A stretch of DNA of 64,000 nt from Hwanghaeella grinnelliae (GCF_004005845.1 NZ_SADE01000001.1:1116001-1180000); one strand, 5' to 3'; positions 27,164 to 36,681 are shown, numbered from the stretch's first letter. The notes: generated by a model from the letters alone, not told the origin. Numbers and translations: made by a program.

Positions 27164-28470
27164 TGAAACCGACGATCCGCGCCGTTCTGCTCTGTGCTGC
27201 CGGCATTCCGCCGGTGGGGGCGTTGATCGTGATGGACGCCGCCTATTGGCCGGCTTCCGTCTTCTATATGCTGTTCGTGATTCTGATCGGCGGTGCGGAC
27301 GCGGTGCTGTGTCCTTCAGCTCGATCCTTGACGGTCGCGATGGCGCCGCCGGGACAGCTATATGTTGGGCGGAACGGCGCGCTTGCGATGACATTGGCGT
27401 TCCACAGAACAGGGATGGCCGTTCCGGTCGACTGCCTGCTGGACGTCAACGAGGTGCTGCGGCGGCCTGCGCTGCGCCGCGTGACCGTTCCGGGCGAGGG
27501 TGAGGTGCAATTCGACATTCCCCTGCACGCCGACCGACGAGGCATGGCGGAGGTTGAGGCGCTTTGGCTGCGATGGCGCGGCCCGCTCGGTCTTTTTCAG
27601 CGCAGCCATGCGGTGGAAGGTGGCCGGATCCCGGTCGTCCCCGACGTCAATCTGGTTCGGGAAATGGAAATACGGTTCAACGCGCGCGACGCCATGCATG
27701 GCGTGAAGGTTCAGCGCCAAAAGGGCGAGGGGCAGGAATTCAATGCGCTTAAGGAATGGCGGGCGGGAATGGATACCCGCTCGATCGATTGGAAACAGTC
27801 GGCCCGCCACCGCGCCTTGATCTGCAAGGAATACGATGTCGAACGCAATCATCCGGTCGTGTTCGCCTTCGATACCGGCCATTTGATGGGCGAAGCGGTT
27901 CACGGACTGACGAAGCTGGACCACGCGATCAATGCCTCGCTGGTTCTGGGATGGACCTGTCTGCAAGGCGGCGATCGGGTCGGTGCCTATGGGTTCAATG
28001 CGCGGATGGGCGCCTATGCGGCGCCGGTCAGTGGGCGTTCCGGATTCTCGCGCCTGCAGGGCTTCGGCGCGGAACTGGCCTATTCCTTCGACGAAACGAA
28101 TTTCACGCTGGGGCTCGGCGGTCTGCTCGGCCGTTTGGACCGGCGCAGCCTGGTCATCGTCTTCAGCGATTTTGTCGATACGGTGACCGCGGACCTGATG
28201 ATCGACGGGCTGCGCCGCTTGGCCGGGCGGCACGTGGTTCTTTTCGTGACCTTCCGGAACGTCGAATTGGAAGACGTCGCCGAACGCATGCCGGCCGGTC
28301 CGAAGAACCTGGCCCAATCGGTCATCGCCGCGGACCTGATGCAGGAACGCAGGATCGTGACGCGCAGTTTGGAACAGATGGGGGTTCTGTGCTTGGAAAC
28401 GGTGCCGGGCGAAATGAGTGCGTCCTTGATCAATCGGTATACGGACATCAAACGGCAGGGGCTGATCTGA
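27163..28470 (+). CDS. DUF58 domain protein (MoxR partner)
   Basis: The 435-residue protein has two membrane helices at the N-terminus (about 5-45), a beta-rich domain, and then the DUF58 core SIDWKQSARHRALICKEY, followed by a von Willebrand A-like segment with the FDTGHLM metal-site pattern. DUF58 proteins are the usual partners of MoxR ATPases. Stop and start overlap with the MoxR gene (TGATG). Confidence 0.88.
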   Translation: MKPTIRAVLLCAAGIPPVGALIVMDAAYWPASVFYMLFVILIGGADAVLCPSARSLTVAMAPPGQLYVGRNGALAMTLAFHRTGMAVPVDCLLDVNEVLRRPALRRVTVPGEGEVQFDIPLHADRRGMAEVEALWLRWRGPLGLFQRSHAVEGGRIPVVPDVNLVREMEIRFNARDAMHGVKVQRQKGEGQEFNALKEWRAGMDTRSIDWKQSARHRALICKEYDVERNHPVVFAFDTGHLMGEAVHGLTKLDHAINASLVLGWTCLQGGDRVGAYGFNARMGAYAAPVSGRSGFSRLQGFGAELAYSFDETNFTLGLGGLLGRLDRRSLVIVFSDFVDTVTADLMIDGLRRLAGRHVVLFVTFRNVELEDVAERMPAGPKNLAQSVIAADLMQERRIVTRSLEQMGVLCLETVPGEMSASLINRYTDIKRQGLI

Positions 28471-28473
28471 TCC

Positions 28474-29478
28474 ATGAGTGAGATGATCCTGAAAAGCGCC
28501 GTCTTTCGCCAGGAACGGGAAAAGACCTGGCAGGAATTGGACGCGATCGTTACCCAGATCGAGAAAAAGGGCGTTCGGTCCCTGACGCCGGAACAATGCC
28601 ATCGTCTGCCGCTGTTATATCGCGCGACGCTGTCATCGCTTTCCGTCGCGCGCAGCATATCGCTGGACCGTAACGTCCTCGACTATTTGGAAACGCTGTC
28701 CACGCGCGCCTATTTCTGCGTTCACGGCGCGCGCGGATCGGTCCTGAAATATCTGCGTGCGTTTCTGTTCGTTGAGTTCCCCGAAGCGGTTCGAGCGGCC
28801 AAATGGCACCTATTGGTCGCCATCGTGCTGCTGCTGGGGGGATTGCTTGCCGGGCATTGGTTGGTGGTCGCCAATGTGGATTGGTATCACAGCATCGTCC
28901 CGGAAGGCATGGCCGGCGGCAGGACGCCCGAGGCAAGCGCGGAAGACCTGCGTGCCGTCCTTTACGCGCCACCGGAGGATGGCGAGGCCATGCTGCATGT
29001 CTTCGCGTCCTATCTGTTCACGCATAATGCGGGTATCGGCATTCTGTGTTTCGGGTTGGGCTTTGCCCTGGGCATCCCGGTTTTTCTGCTGATCTTCTAT
29101 AACGGGCTGATGATCGGGGCGATGACCGGTCTGCACGCAACGAAAGGATTGCTGCCGGATTTCGTCGGGTGGCTGTTCGTCCACGGCACGACCGAATTGC
29201 TGGCGGTGGTGCTATGCGCGGCAGCTGGTCTGATGCTCGGTTCCGCCGTTGCTCTGCCGGGCTCTTATTCACGGCTAGAGAATCTTCGGCGTCAAGGGCG
29301 GCTGGCGGCAAAGGTCGTTGTCGGGGCGGTGTTGATGTTCCTGGTTGCGGCCTTGCTGGAAGGTTTCGCCCGGCAATTGGTGACCGACATGACGACGCGG
29401 TATCTGATCGGCACCACCGCGGCGGTTCTATGGGCCGCATATTTCATTCTTGCCGGACGGGGGCGCCCGCATGGCTAG
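28474..29478 (+). CDS. SpoIIM-family membrane protein
   Basis: The 334-residue protein has a cytoplasmic helical head (1-105), then about six membrane helices with an internal FASYLFTHNAGIGILCFGLGFALGIP segment and FVGWLFVHGTTELLAVVL, the conserved SpoIIM pattern. Stage II sporulation protein M homologues outside spore formers are common neighbours of MoxR/DUF58 and RDD genes. It lies three bases after the DUF58 gene and overlaps the RDD gene by eight bases. Confidence 0.85.
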   Translation: MSEMILKSAVFRQEREKTWQELDAIVTQIEKKGVRSLTPEQCHRLPLLYRATLSSLSVARSISLDRNVLDYLETLSTRAYFCVHGARGSVLKYLRAFLFVEFPEAVRAAKWHLLVAIVLLLGGLLAGHWLVVANVDWYHSIVPEGMAGGRTPEASAEDLRAVLYAPPEDGEAMLHVFASYLFTHNAGIGILCFGLGFALGIPVFLLIFYNGLMIGAMTGLHATKGLLPDFVGWLFVHGTTELLAVVLCAAAGLMLGSAVALPGSYSRLENLRRQGRLAAKVVVGAVLMFLVAALLEGFARQLVTDMTTRYLIGTTAAVLWAAYFILAGRGRPHG

Positions 29479-30562
29479 TCCGGCCGCCACCACAGCCGAC
29501 GGCAAGAAACCGGCCGAAAGGAAACTATTGGGCGCGGTGCAAGAGAAAGCACGGCAGACGCGCCTGATTTCCACACCTGAAGGAGTCCAGGTCAGCGTTG
29601 CCCTGGCCGACCGCGGCGAACGCGCGGGGGCCGTTATTCTGGACCTGATCTTCATCGGGTTGGCGCTGACCGGTGTCATCCTGGCGCTGGGCGGCCTGCG
29701 GCTGAGCGGCCTTATGACCATGGACTGGGTGATCGCCTTAGGGTATCTGATGTTCTTTCTGATCCAGAACTTCTATTTCCTGTTCTTCGAACTTCGCTGG
29801 CAGGGCAGAACACCCGGCAAGAAAATCATGAACCTGCGGGTCATCGACCGGCGCGGCGGAACGCTTTCCGCCGATGCGGTATTCGCCCGCAACCTGATCC
29901 GGGAAGTGGAACTATTCATTCCGATGCTGCTGTTACTCTCAGGGGCCGGTAGCGGCTTGGGTGCCTGGGGGACGCTGTTTCAATGGTTGTGGATTGGCGT
30001 CTTTCTGTTTTTCCCGTTTTTCAACAGGGACCGGATGCGGGTCGGCGATTTGATCGCGGGAACCTGGGTTGTCGTTTCCCCCAAGGCGGCGCTGCTGTCC
30101 GACTTGTCGGAGGAGGACCGTTATTCACCGCAAACCTCGCCCGAAGCAAAACAGCGCGGGCGTTTGCAGACCGTGCCGGATGCGGAGTCCCAGACAGGTC
30201 CGCAGGCTGCTCCCCAGACGGTTGTCCAGACGGCTGCCCAGACGGCTGCCCAGGCACCGCCGGAGGAGCCCTCGAAACTGCGCTTCACCTTCACGGACAA
30301 GCAGTTGGATACCTATGGAATCTTCGAACTTCAGACGCTGGAGGACGTGCTGCGCCGATCCGGCCCGGAAGCGTATGCGGTCCGCGCCGCGGTCGCCAAC
30401 CGGATCCGCCAAAAGATCGGCCATGCCAGCGGCGCTGCGCCTGATGGAAGCCTGACCCCCGGTCAGGTCGCCCCCTTCCTGGACCAATTCTACAAGGCGC
30501 TGCGCCAACGGCTGGAAGCGCGAATGCTGCTGGGCGACCGCAAGGAAAGCAAATACGACTGA
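29471..30562 (+). CDS. RDD-family membrane protein with repeat-containing tail
   Basis: The 363-residue protein has the RDD domain. It has the ALADRGERAGAVILDLIFIG first helix, a second helix pair with WQGRTPGKKIMNLRVIDRRGG, and NRDRMRVGDLIAGTWVV. A Gln/Ala/Pro-rich linker around residues 240-265 is encoded by near-perfect 12-base repeats. A C-terminal helical domain (about 270-360) follows, which I do not recognise. It closes the MoxR operon. Confidence 0.85.
   Translation: MASPAATTADGKKPAERKLLGAVQEKARQTRLISTPEGVQVSVALADRGERAGAVILDLIFIGLALTGVILALGGLRLSGLMTMDWVIALGYLMFFLIQNFYFLFFELRWQGRTPGKKIMNLRVIDRRGGTLSADAVFARNLIREVELFIPMLLLLSGAGSGLGAWGTLFQWLWIGVFLFFPFFNRDRMRVGDLIAGTWVVVSPKAALLSDLSEEDRYSPQTSPEAKQRGRLQTVPDAESQTGPQAAPQTVVQTAAQTAAQAPPEEPSKLRFTFTDKQLDTYGIFELQTLEDVLRRSGPEAYAVRAAVANRIRQKIGHASGAAPDGSLTPGQVAPFLDQFYKALRQRLEARMLLGDRKESKYD
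30214..30261 (+). repeat. 12-base tandem repeats inside the RDD gene
   Basis: Three copies of CCAGACGGCTGC (30214-30225 with two changes, 30226-30237, 30238-30249) and a degenerate fourth (30250-30261) encode repeated QTAA-type tetrapeptides in the linker. Copy number could vary between strains without a frameshift. Confidence 0.85.
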
Positions 30563-30575
30563 TCCAATCGAAGGG

Positions 30576-31406
30576 TCAGTCGAAAACTGCCGCGACTTCG
30601 TCCTGCCGGCAGCCCTCTTTGGCGTTTCGTATTTCGTCGTATAACGCAGCAATGAAGATCACGGCAAACACGTACATCGGCGTGCCGATCGCATTTGTCA
30701 TTGGGATTTTCGAATTTGCTTCCGCGAAATTAACTATTTCTGCGTCGTGTATCAGATACATTAGTTGAAACGCAGAAAGCCCGACAAATTGTATGATGCT
30801 GTAAAAGATCGCTAGCACCAGCAAAGCGACGAGAATCTTCCAACGATACCCAATGACCAATGTCTTGCTTCTGAAAAACGCATCCTTGACGCCGAGACCT
30901 TCACGCACAATTGCGGGAGTGACTAGCGCGTAGGTCGCGATGAAGTAGAGGCCGGGTATCACAAGCAGAATCAACCCGAGCCCAAACCCAATATGGGTAA
31001 GGATTGTTCCGATATACACGGGGAGCATTCCGATCAGACCGTTGCCGAGCGATGTGAATAACTCTGGTTTGGCGCCAGCCAAGCGCTGCAAAGAGAATGT
31101 AGTAATTGCTCTGCTTGCCACACTGTAAATTGCCAATTGTCCAAGGAAAAAGATTACGCCAAGAATGCTCGCGATATCAGTAAGCCGGTATTCCGACAAC
31201 AGCGTGTCCGGAGTAACTGCTAGTATGGCTACAAAGGGTAGGACGCCGATAAGTCCGAAAACGATATTCTGCGGTAAGTACCGGAAGAATAACGAACAGC
31301 TTCGTCCAAACACTGAAAACACTGAAAACACTGAAATTGGCGGTGCCTTGCCGGTTTGAATCTGAATTTCTGCCGGACTGTCGGTCAAAATCCGCCTCAC
31401 AAACAT
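30576..31406 (-). CDS. multi-pass membrane protein, paralogue of next gene, atypical base composition
   Basis: The 276-residue protein has about six membrane helices and ends EIRNAKEGCRQDEVAAVFD, matching the end of the neighbour at 31467-32303 (QIRVAKEGSSAEEIASVFD). Both share the VIPGLYF/VIPGVIV segment and the GYRWKI/GYRWRI loop. The codon use is clearly more AT-rich than its neighbours, and a triplicated 9-base repeat lies near its 5' end. The ATG at 31406 is preferred over an upstream GTG. It converges on the MoxR operon. Function unknown. Confidence 0.68.
   Translation of the reverse strand: MFVRRILTDSPAEIQIQTGKAPPISVFSVFSVFGRSCSLFFRYLPQNIVFGLIGVLPFVAILAVTPDTLLSEYRLTDIASILGVIFFLGQLAIYSVASRAITTFSLQRLAGAKPELFTSLGNGLIGMLPVYIGTILTHIGFGLGLILLVIPGLYFIATYALVTPAIVREGLGVKDAFFRSKTLVIGYRWKILVALLVLAIFYSIIQFVGLSAFQLMYLIHDAEIVNFAEANSKIPMTNAIGTPMYVFAVIFIAALYDEIRNAKEGCRQDEVAAVFD
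31309..31335. repeat. three tandem 9-base repeats
   Basis: AACACTGAA occurs three times in a row. Read on the coding (minus) strand it gives the peptide SVFSVFSVF in the cytoplasmic head of the membrane protein. No counterpart is found in the paralogue, so it is probably a recent slippage expansion. Confidence 0.85.
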
Positions 31407-31466
31407 TATTGATCCCGGAACCACATTGGTCCGTCGTCATGCAATGTGGATATGTGCTTTTTGACC

Positions 31467-32303
31467 TCAGTCGAAGACGGATGCGATTTCTTCCGCGCTG
31501 GACCCTTCCTTGGCGACCCGGATCTGGTGATACAGAACCGATGCGAAGACCAGAATGAAGAGGTATTGAACCGCTTCGAAGAGCGAGCCAATAACGATTG
31601 CTGCGGTTCCGGGCGCCGTCTGGATCAATTCGCCTGACAAGGTGAAGGGGAACGTTCCCGCGGCGATGCCGAAAGCGACCCCGACGGCCAGCATCAACAG
31701 AAATGCAAGAATCCCTGCGCCGAAGATGCGCCATCGATACCCTTTGGTGAGGGCGGCGCTTCGGGAGAGAGCAGCGAAAGGACCTTTACGCTCCGCCACG
31801 GCGGCCGGAACGGCAATGAACAGCATGGTCATCACAATCACGCCCGGGATGACGAGGAAGACGAAGCCGACCATCATGGCCAAACCTTGGAGCACCATTA
31901 CAAAGAAAACAGGAATGCCGCGCTTCAACCCCTCAACCATGGAGGCAACGATTGAGACGTCACCGTTCGCCAGGAGGACACAGGCCATGTGCGTGATCGC
32001 ACCGTAGAGCCACGACACCAGGAGCCATGAGACAATCACATAAGCCGCGATGAATACGGGGCTTGCTGCGCCTGTCATCATATCGGCCTGGAAGGATGGT
32101 GCAATCAAGATGACCGCGAGGGTGGGGAGCCAGGTAACCGCGGCGAGCAGGAAGAAGCGGTGGAAATTCGTGAACAGGATGGAAAGGGTCACCGAGAAGA
32201 CCGTACCGATTGAAAGCGTCCCCGGCGCCATGGCCGGCGCGGACACGCCGGCTGCCCCGGAATCTGATGTACCGCTTGGAATTCCGCCATTCTGATCCGA
32301 CAT
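31467..32303 (-). CDS. multi-pass membrane protein (YciC/DUF975-like), paralogue of previous gene
   Basis: The 278-residue protein has a Ser/Gly/Ala-rich head, about six membrane helices, and the GYRWRIFGAGILAFLL loop shared with its paralogue. Its base composition is like the rest of the window, unlike the copy downstream. The two genes are 60 bases apart on the same strand. Relation to the YciC/DUF975 type of membrane protein is by general layout only. The C-terminal cytoplasmic tail VAKEGSSAEEIASVFD is the best-kept part of the pair and may be a docking site. Confidence 0.68.
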   Translation of the reverse strand: MSDQNGGIPSGTSDSGAAGVSAPAMAPGTLSIGTVFSVTLSILFTNFHRFFLLAAVTWLPTLAVILIAPSFQADMMTGAASPVFIAAYVIVSWLLVSWLYGAITHMACVLLANGDVSIVASMVEGLKRGIPVFFVMVLQGLAMMVGFVFLVIPGVIVMTMLFIAVPAAVAERKGPFAALSRSAALTKGYRWRIFGAGILAFLLMLAVGVAFGIAAGTFPFTLSGELIQTAPGTAAIVIGSLFEAVQYLFILVFASVLYHQIRVAKEGSSAEEIASVFD

Positions 32304-32421
32304 TGCTTTCCCCCTGTAAAGCTCAATCCCCGAGACGACTCGGTGCAGCTTTCAACCTTGATGGCTTTGTCAATAAGGGGCAACCAAAAATGAACGGCAT
32401 TTGTCCGGAGTCGAGCGTAGG

Positions 32422-32877
32422 TTAGGAGGCGACTTCCACAATGAGGGTGGAGCCTTCTACTTCGGTCACGCGGGCCTTGGCGCCCGCGATGAAATCCGAC
32501 CCATCGGTGCTGCGGGCGGACCAGGATGAGTCTTCAAGCTTTACCCGGCCCTGGCCGTTCACGAAGGCATCGAGGACGATGACGGTGCGGCCGATGTAAT
32601 GGGCGCCGCGGCGGTTGAGCATTTCATCGGAGGATTCGGTTGGATGGCGTTGCTGCCAATATCGGAACCCCGCGATGGAGACGACGCTGATCACCGCGAA
32701 GATCAGCATCTGATATTCCCAGTCGATGCCGGGATGGATCAGCAATAGCGCGCCGACGGCGGCGGACGCGACCGACATCCACATGAAGAAGGTCCCGGGG
32801 ACAACGATTTCAAGCGCCAGCAGCCCCAAGCCAAGGGCCCACCACCACCAGAATTCGATCTGGTCTAGCCACTCCAT
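32422..32877 (-). CDS. NfeD-family membrane protein
   Basis: The 151-residue protein has a tryptophan-rich start ([16 protein letters not shown]), two to three membrane helices, and a C-terminal OB-fold-like domain ([28 protein letters not shown]...), as in short NfeD proteins. NfeD partners SPFH/stomatin proteins in membrane microdomains. Its start overlaps the stomatin stop by 13 bases, so the pair is translationally coupled. Confidence 0.9.
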   Translation of the reverse strand: MEWLDQIEFWWWWALGLGLLALEIVVPGTFFMWMSVASAAVGALLLIHPGIDWEYQMLIFAVISVVSIAGFRYWQQRHPTESSDEMLNRRGAHYIGRTVIVLDAFVNGQGRVKLEDSSWSARSTDGSDFIAGAKARVTEVEGSTLIVEVAS

Positions 32878-33881
32878 GGGCCGCTCCTCGGCGTCGTCGG
32901 GGAGTCGTCATCATCATCGCCCAGGTCCAACGCGCCGTCCCCGCCCTTGAAGTTCAGCGCTTCCTTGGCGAGGTCGGCGATCCCGGCGACCGAACCGATG
33001 ATCGAGGCAGCTTCCACCGGCATCATCAGAACCTTCTGGTTCGGGGATGAGGCCAGATGTTTCAGCGCGTCGGTATATTTCAAGGCGACGAAATAGTTGA
33101 TGGCCTGCACATTGCCGCCGGCAATCGCCTTGGAAACGATGGCCGTTGCCCGCGCTTCCGCCTGGGCTTCGCGTTCGCGGGCCTCGGCGTCGCGGAACGC
33201 TGCTTCCTTGCGGCCTTCGGCTTCCAGGATCGCGGCCTGTTTCTGGCCGTCCGCCTGAAGGATGGCGGATTGCTTGTCGCCTTCCGCTTCCAGGATGGTG
33301 GCGCGCTTCTCGCGTTCCGCTTTCATCTGGCGCGCCATGGCGTCCACCAGGTCGCGCGGGGGGGATATGTCCTTGATTTCAATACGCGTGACCTTCACGC
33401 CCCAGGGATTGGTCGCTTGATCCACCACGGTCAGCAATTTGGTGTTGATCGCGTCGCGTTCCGACAGCACTGCGTCCAAGTCCATGCCGCCCATCACGGT
33501 CCGAAGATTGGTTTTGGTCAGGTTCATGATGGCGCGTTCCAGGTTATTGACCTCATAGGCCGCCTTGGCAGCGCTGATGACCTGAAAGAAGACGACGCCG
33601 TCCGCCGTGACCTGGGCGTTGTCGCGGGTGATGACTTCCTGACTTTCGACGTCCATCACGGTTTCGCGCATATTGATCTTGGATCCGACGCGGTCGACGA
33701 TCGGCACAATCAGGTTAAGGCCCGGCGTCAGGGTCTTGGTATATTTTCCGAACCGTTCGACGGTGTATTCCATGCCCTGGGGAACCGATTTGATTCCCAT
33801 GAAGACAAGCACGATCGCCAGAATGACCGCCAGAATGACGAAAATGGCGAAACCTTCGATAGGGAAGGGCAATTGTTGCAT
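32865..33881 (-). CDS. qmcA: SPFH/stomatin-family protein (QmcA/band 7)
   Basis: The 338-residue protein has one N-terminal membrane helix (about 5-28), then an SPFH domain starting at [15 protein letters not shown], followed by a long alanine/glutamate-rich coiled coil with repeats of the type [31 protein letters not shown]. This is the QmcA/stomatin layout, usually forming membrane rings and paired with NfeD. The tail ends in an acidic LGDDDDD run. The start at 33881 has a GGAG ribosome binding site. Confidence 0.92.
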   Translation of the reverse strand: MQQLPFPIEGFAIFVILAVILAIVLVFMGIKSVPQGMEYTVERFGKYTKTLTPGLNLIVPIVDRVGSKINMRETVMDVESQEVITRDNAQVTADGVVFFQVISAAKAAYEVNNLERAIMNLTKTNLRTVMGGMDLDAVLSERDAINTKLLTVVDQATNPWGVKVTRIEIKDISPPRDLVDAMARQMKAEREKRATILEAEGDKQSAILQADGQKQAAILEAEGRKEAAFRDAEAREREAQAEARATAIVSKAIAGGNVQAINYFVALKYTDALKHLASSPNQKVLMMPVEAASIIGSVAGIADLAKEALNFKGGDGALDLGDDDDDSPTTPRSGPWSG

Positions 33882-34000
33882 CGGCTTTCTCCAGCCTGTT
33901 CGACCCAAAAGGGACACGACGGAAAAAACCGCCTGTAGTCAAATAGATAGGGTGGATTAAGCTCTTTTCCAAGCACCCTAAGGTTGCAAATTGGTTGCTA

Positions 34001-35071
34001 TCATTCCTGCTTTTTAATCCCGGTCAGTTTGAAGAATTGCGGCGCGACAATGACCACATAGGCAATTCGCACCACGTGATGGGTCGCGACGAAGGCGACA
34101 TCGGCGCCAAGGGCGAGGGCCACCAGGGACATTTCGGCAAGTCCCCCCGGCGCATAGGCCAGGACCACCATCAATGGGTCCAGGTCGGTTATCCAGCCGA
34201 TGCCGACGGCGAACATGGCCGTTACCATCAGCATCAAAACGGTCGACCCGACCCCGATCCTGATAACACGCAGGATTTCCTTCGGCGGCACACCGACGAA
34301 ACGACAGCCGATGACCGTCCCAATGATCCATTGCGCGGTGTTGACGATTTCCAGGGGCGGCTGGGCTGAGGTGATGCCCGCCAAGTGGATCGCCGCGCTG
34401 GCGACCATGGGCCCGACCAGCATTTTCGCGGGCAGGTTCAGGATCTTGGCGATCGGGTAGCCGACCACCATGCAGGACCCCAGGATGGCGAGGTCTTTCA
34501 GCGGCACATCGACGATGGACACGCCGAACTGCGATCGGTCCGACATGTCCAGGCCCTCGACCAGCCGGAACCAGATCGGGATGATGAACACGGCAATCAA
34601 AATGCGGCTGGCATGGGTCAGGACGATTTTCTTTTCATCCCCGCCCATCACGGCGCCGACGATCATCATTTCGTTCAACCCGCCGGGCATGCCGGAGAAA
34701 TAGGCAGTCACGGGGTCGTATCCCGCGACTTTGCGGAAATAGGGATAGGCGACGAGGCCGATGACGCCGACATAAAGCGCCAGCATCGCGATACTGACAG
34801 ACCATTCGGCGACATGGTCCATCATCTCCGGCCGGAATCCGCTACCCAACATGACGCCGAGGATCATGATCATAGGCGGGCGCAAGCGGATCGGCCCCTT
34901 GACCGGCAGGTTGAACAGCGCCGCGATCAGGCAGAAGGTCATCGGCCCCAGCATCCAGGGCAGGGGCAACGTCGCCAGATTGGCCAGGAAGCCGCCGGCG
35001 GCGGCGATCGACAAGGCGAATGCAACCTGCATCAGGTCGGACTTGCTGGGCGCGTTGAAAGAAATAGCCAT
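34001..35071 (-). CDS. AbrB-family membrane protein (two-repeat transporter-like)
   Basis: The 356-residue protein has about ten helices in two AbrB repeats, with PWMLGPMTFCLI and YFSGMPGGLNEMMIVGA in the first, and LVGPMVASAAIHL and YAPGGLAEMSLVA in the second. Older annotations call this family 'ammonia monooxygenase' or AbrB regulator; neither activity is supported here, and it looks like a transporter. Its ATG overlaps the stop of the M14 gene (TAATG), so it is co-translated with it. Confidence 0.82.
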   Translation of the reverse strand: MAISFNAPSKSDLMQVAFALSIAAAGGFLANLATLPLPWMLGPMTFCLIAALFNLPVKGPIRLRPPMIMILGVMLGSGFRPEMMDHVAEWSVSIAMLALYVGVIGLVAYPYFRKVAGYDPVTAYFSGMPGGLNEMMIVGAVMGGDEKKIVLTHASRILIAVFIIPIWFRLVEGLDMSDRSQFGVSIVDVPLKDLAILGSCMVVGYPIAKILNLPAKMLVGPMVASAAIHLAGITSAQPPLEIVNTAQWIIGTVIGCRFVGVPPKEILRVIRIGVGSTVLMLMVTAMFAVGIGWITDLDPLMVVLAYAPGGLAEMSLVALALGADVAFVATHHVVRIAYVVIVAPQFFKLTGIKKQE

Positions 35072-36039
35072 TACGGCATCACCCGGCCGAGCCGAACCGC
35101 CGTCTGTCCCTTGCGGGCGGCGTGGCTCGGCATGACCAAGGCGCAATCGTCATAGGGGGTCGTGACATCAGCCGACCCATCCCGGCCGATCACGGTTCCG
35201 GCCTTCTCTATCCGCTCCATGCCCTGGAACGGTTTGGAAAAGGTGAAGCTGTCGGATGAAACGGTAACGACATCGGTGACGCGGACAACCTTTTGATCGG
35301 ATGGTGGCGCGCTGAACCCCTGGGCATCGAGGAATGCGCTGTCGGCGAGCTTGGTGGCATGCAGGAAGGCCAGCAAGACCGTCCAGGCCATGTCGCCGGT
35401 TTGCCGGTGCCAATGCTGTCCACACTCGACCAAAAGCGCGTTCCTTTTAGAACTCGGATCGCCGAAATCGCGATAGTCGCGCAGTCGAACCCCGGCGGCA
35501 TGGCCGGAATCGATGATGGTCGTTCCCGGATAACCGACGGCTTTCGCGAAATCGACGCCTTTGTTGAGCGGACCGGCGAGCATCATGGCCGGTGAATTAC
35601 CGGACATGGAATGGATGTCCAGCAACAGGTCCGTCTCGTCGATCAAGGGGCGGATCTTCCGGGCGCGCGTCAATTCAAGGCTCTGCCGCGGGCCGTCCAG
35701 CACGTCGGCCGACCACAGCCGGTTGAAGTCTTCGTCGACATATCGGGATTGGCCCGGGTTCATCGGATCGAAGTTTTCGTATGCAGCGATATTCGCGAAT
35801 CCAAGAAGCAGGCTGCCGCGGGCGGGCCGAAAACCGGATTTGAAAAGCCGGTCCAGTGCGATTGCGCCGCAGATCTCGTTGCCGTGGGTCAGGGCGTTCA
35901 CCATGACCGTTGGCCCGGCCTGACCGCTGTCGAAACGATGATAATAATCGACACCGGTATTGCCCTGCCGGTAGGGCGACAGATCGGGCGCTGTCAGGTC
36001 GACTTGGACTTCGCTTGAACCGGATTGTTTTGAGGACAT
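35071..36039 (-). CDS. succinylglutamate desuccinylase/aspartoacylase-family deacylase (M14)
   Basis: The 322-residue zinc hydrolase has the metal site H52/E55 (THGNE) and H143 (DIHSMSG), and the RYVDEDFNRLW motif of aspartoacylase/AstE-type enzymes. It removes an acyl group from an N-acylated amino acid or related compound. The C-terminal part is a beta domain typical of the subfamily. It is coupled to an AbrB-type transporter, suggesting uptake and deacylation of an acylated compound. The substrate is not known. Confidence 0.85.
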   Translation of the reverse strand: MSSKQSGSSEVQVDLTAPDLSPYRQGNTGVDYYHRFDSGQAGPTVMVNALTHGNEICGAIALDRLFKSGFRPARGSLLLGFANIAAYENFDPMNPGQSRYVDEDFNRLWSADVLDGPRQSLELTRARKIRPLIDETDLLLDIHSMSGNSPAMMLAGPLNKGVDFAKAVGYPGTTIIDSGHAAGVRLRDYRDFGDPSSKRNALLVECGQHWHRQTGDMAWTVLLAFLHATKLADSAFLDAQGFSAPPSDQKVVRVTDVVTVSSDSFTFSKPFQGMERIEKAGTVIGRDGSADVTTPYDDCALVMPSHAARKGQTAVRLGRVMP

Positions 36040-36132
36040 TGGCCTGGATGCGTTTTTATTGCAGGGGTGTTGGGATAGAAGTGCGGCTGTTTGGAAGGGA
36101 TCTCAATCCACTGGGGCTTGGATAGGGACAGA

Positions 36133-36528
36133 TCAACCCGATGTCTCCGCAGGCGGGGTGTGACAGACGGCTTGGATCTTGTTGCCGTCAGGGTCGCGGA
36201 TATAGGCGCCGTAATAGTTCGGATGATAGTGCGGGCGAAGGCCCGGCGCGCCGTCATCCGACCCGCCATGCGCCAGGGCGGCAGCGTGGAAGGCATCGAC
36301 CTGATCACGACTTTCCGCCAAGAAGGCGATATGCGTGCCGTTGCCGACTGTCGCGGGTTTTCCGTCGAAAGGTTTCATGACCCAAACCTGATCACTACGG
36401 GCATCGCCATAACCGGCATGGTCGTCTTGCAGATAGAAACGCTCGATCCCCAGACATGCGAAAACGGCGTCATAAAACGCCACAGCGCGGTGTATGTCGT
36501 TCGTGCCGATGGTTGCATGGCTGAACAT
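36133..36528 (-). CDS. VOC-family (glyoxalase/dioxygenase superfamily) protein
   Basis: The 131-residue protein has two beta-alpha-beta-beta-beta units, starting FSHATIGTNDIHRAVAFYDAVF and ending with YGAYIRDPDGNKIQAVCH, the usual ends of single-domain VOC proteins. Metal ligands would be the first histidine and the final strand residues. The function could be a lyase, a resistance binding protein or a dioxygenase. It is not clearly in an operon. Confidence 0.85.
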   Translation of the reverse strand: MFSHATIGTNDIHRAVAFYDAVFACLGIERFYLQDDHAGYGDARSDQVWVMKPFDGKPATVGNGTHIAFLAESRDQVDAFHAAALAHGGSDDGAPGLRPHYHPNYYGAYIRDPDGNKIQAVCHTPPAETSG

Positions 36529-36681
36529 GGCGTCTAGTTCCCGGACGTTTGCTCAAATCTCAGCAGAGTGAATTGCGGAGAGTATAAGCCGCGTCGCGGG
36601 TGACCGATACCTTCTTGGGCGGGCAGCTGTATTGCGGTTCCGGCATGGTTTGGGGACATACCCCGCCCGGGATGAGAAAAG

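Noticed and set aside
34001-35071. Ammonia monooxygenase or AbrB DNA-binding regulator
   Set aside because: These are historical labels of the family. The sequence is a ten-helix membrane protein with no DNA-binding or metal-enzyme motif.
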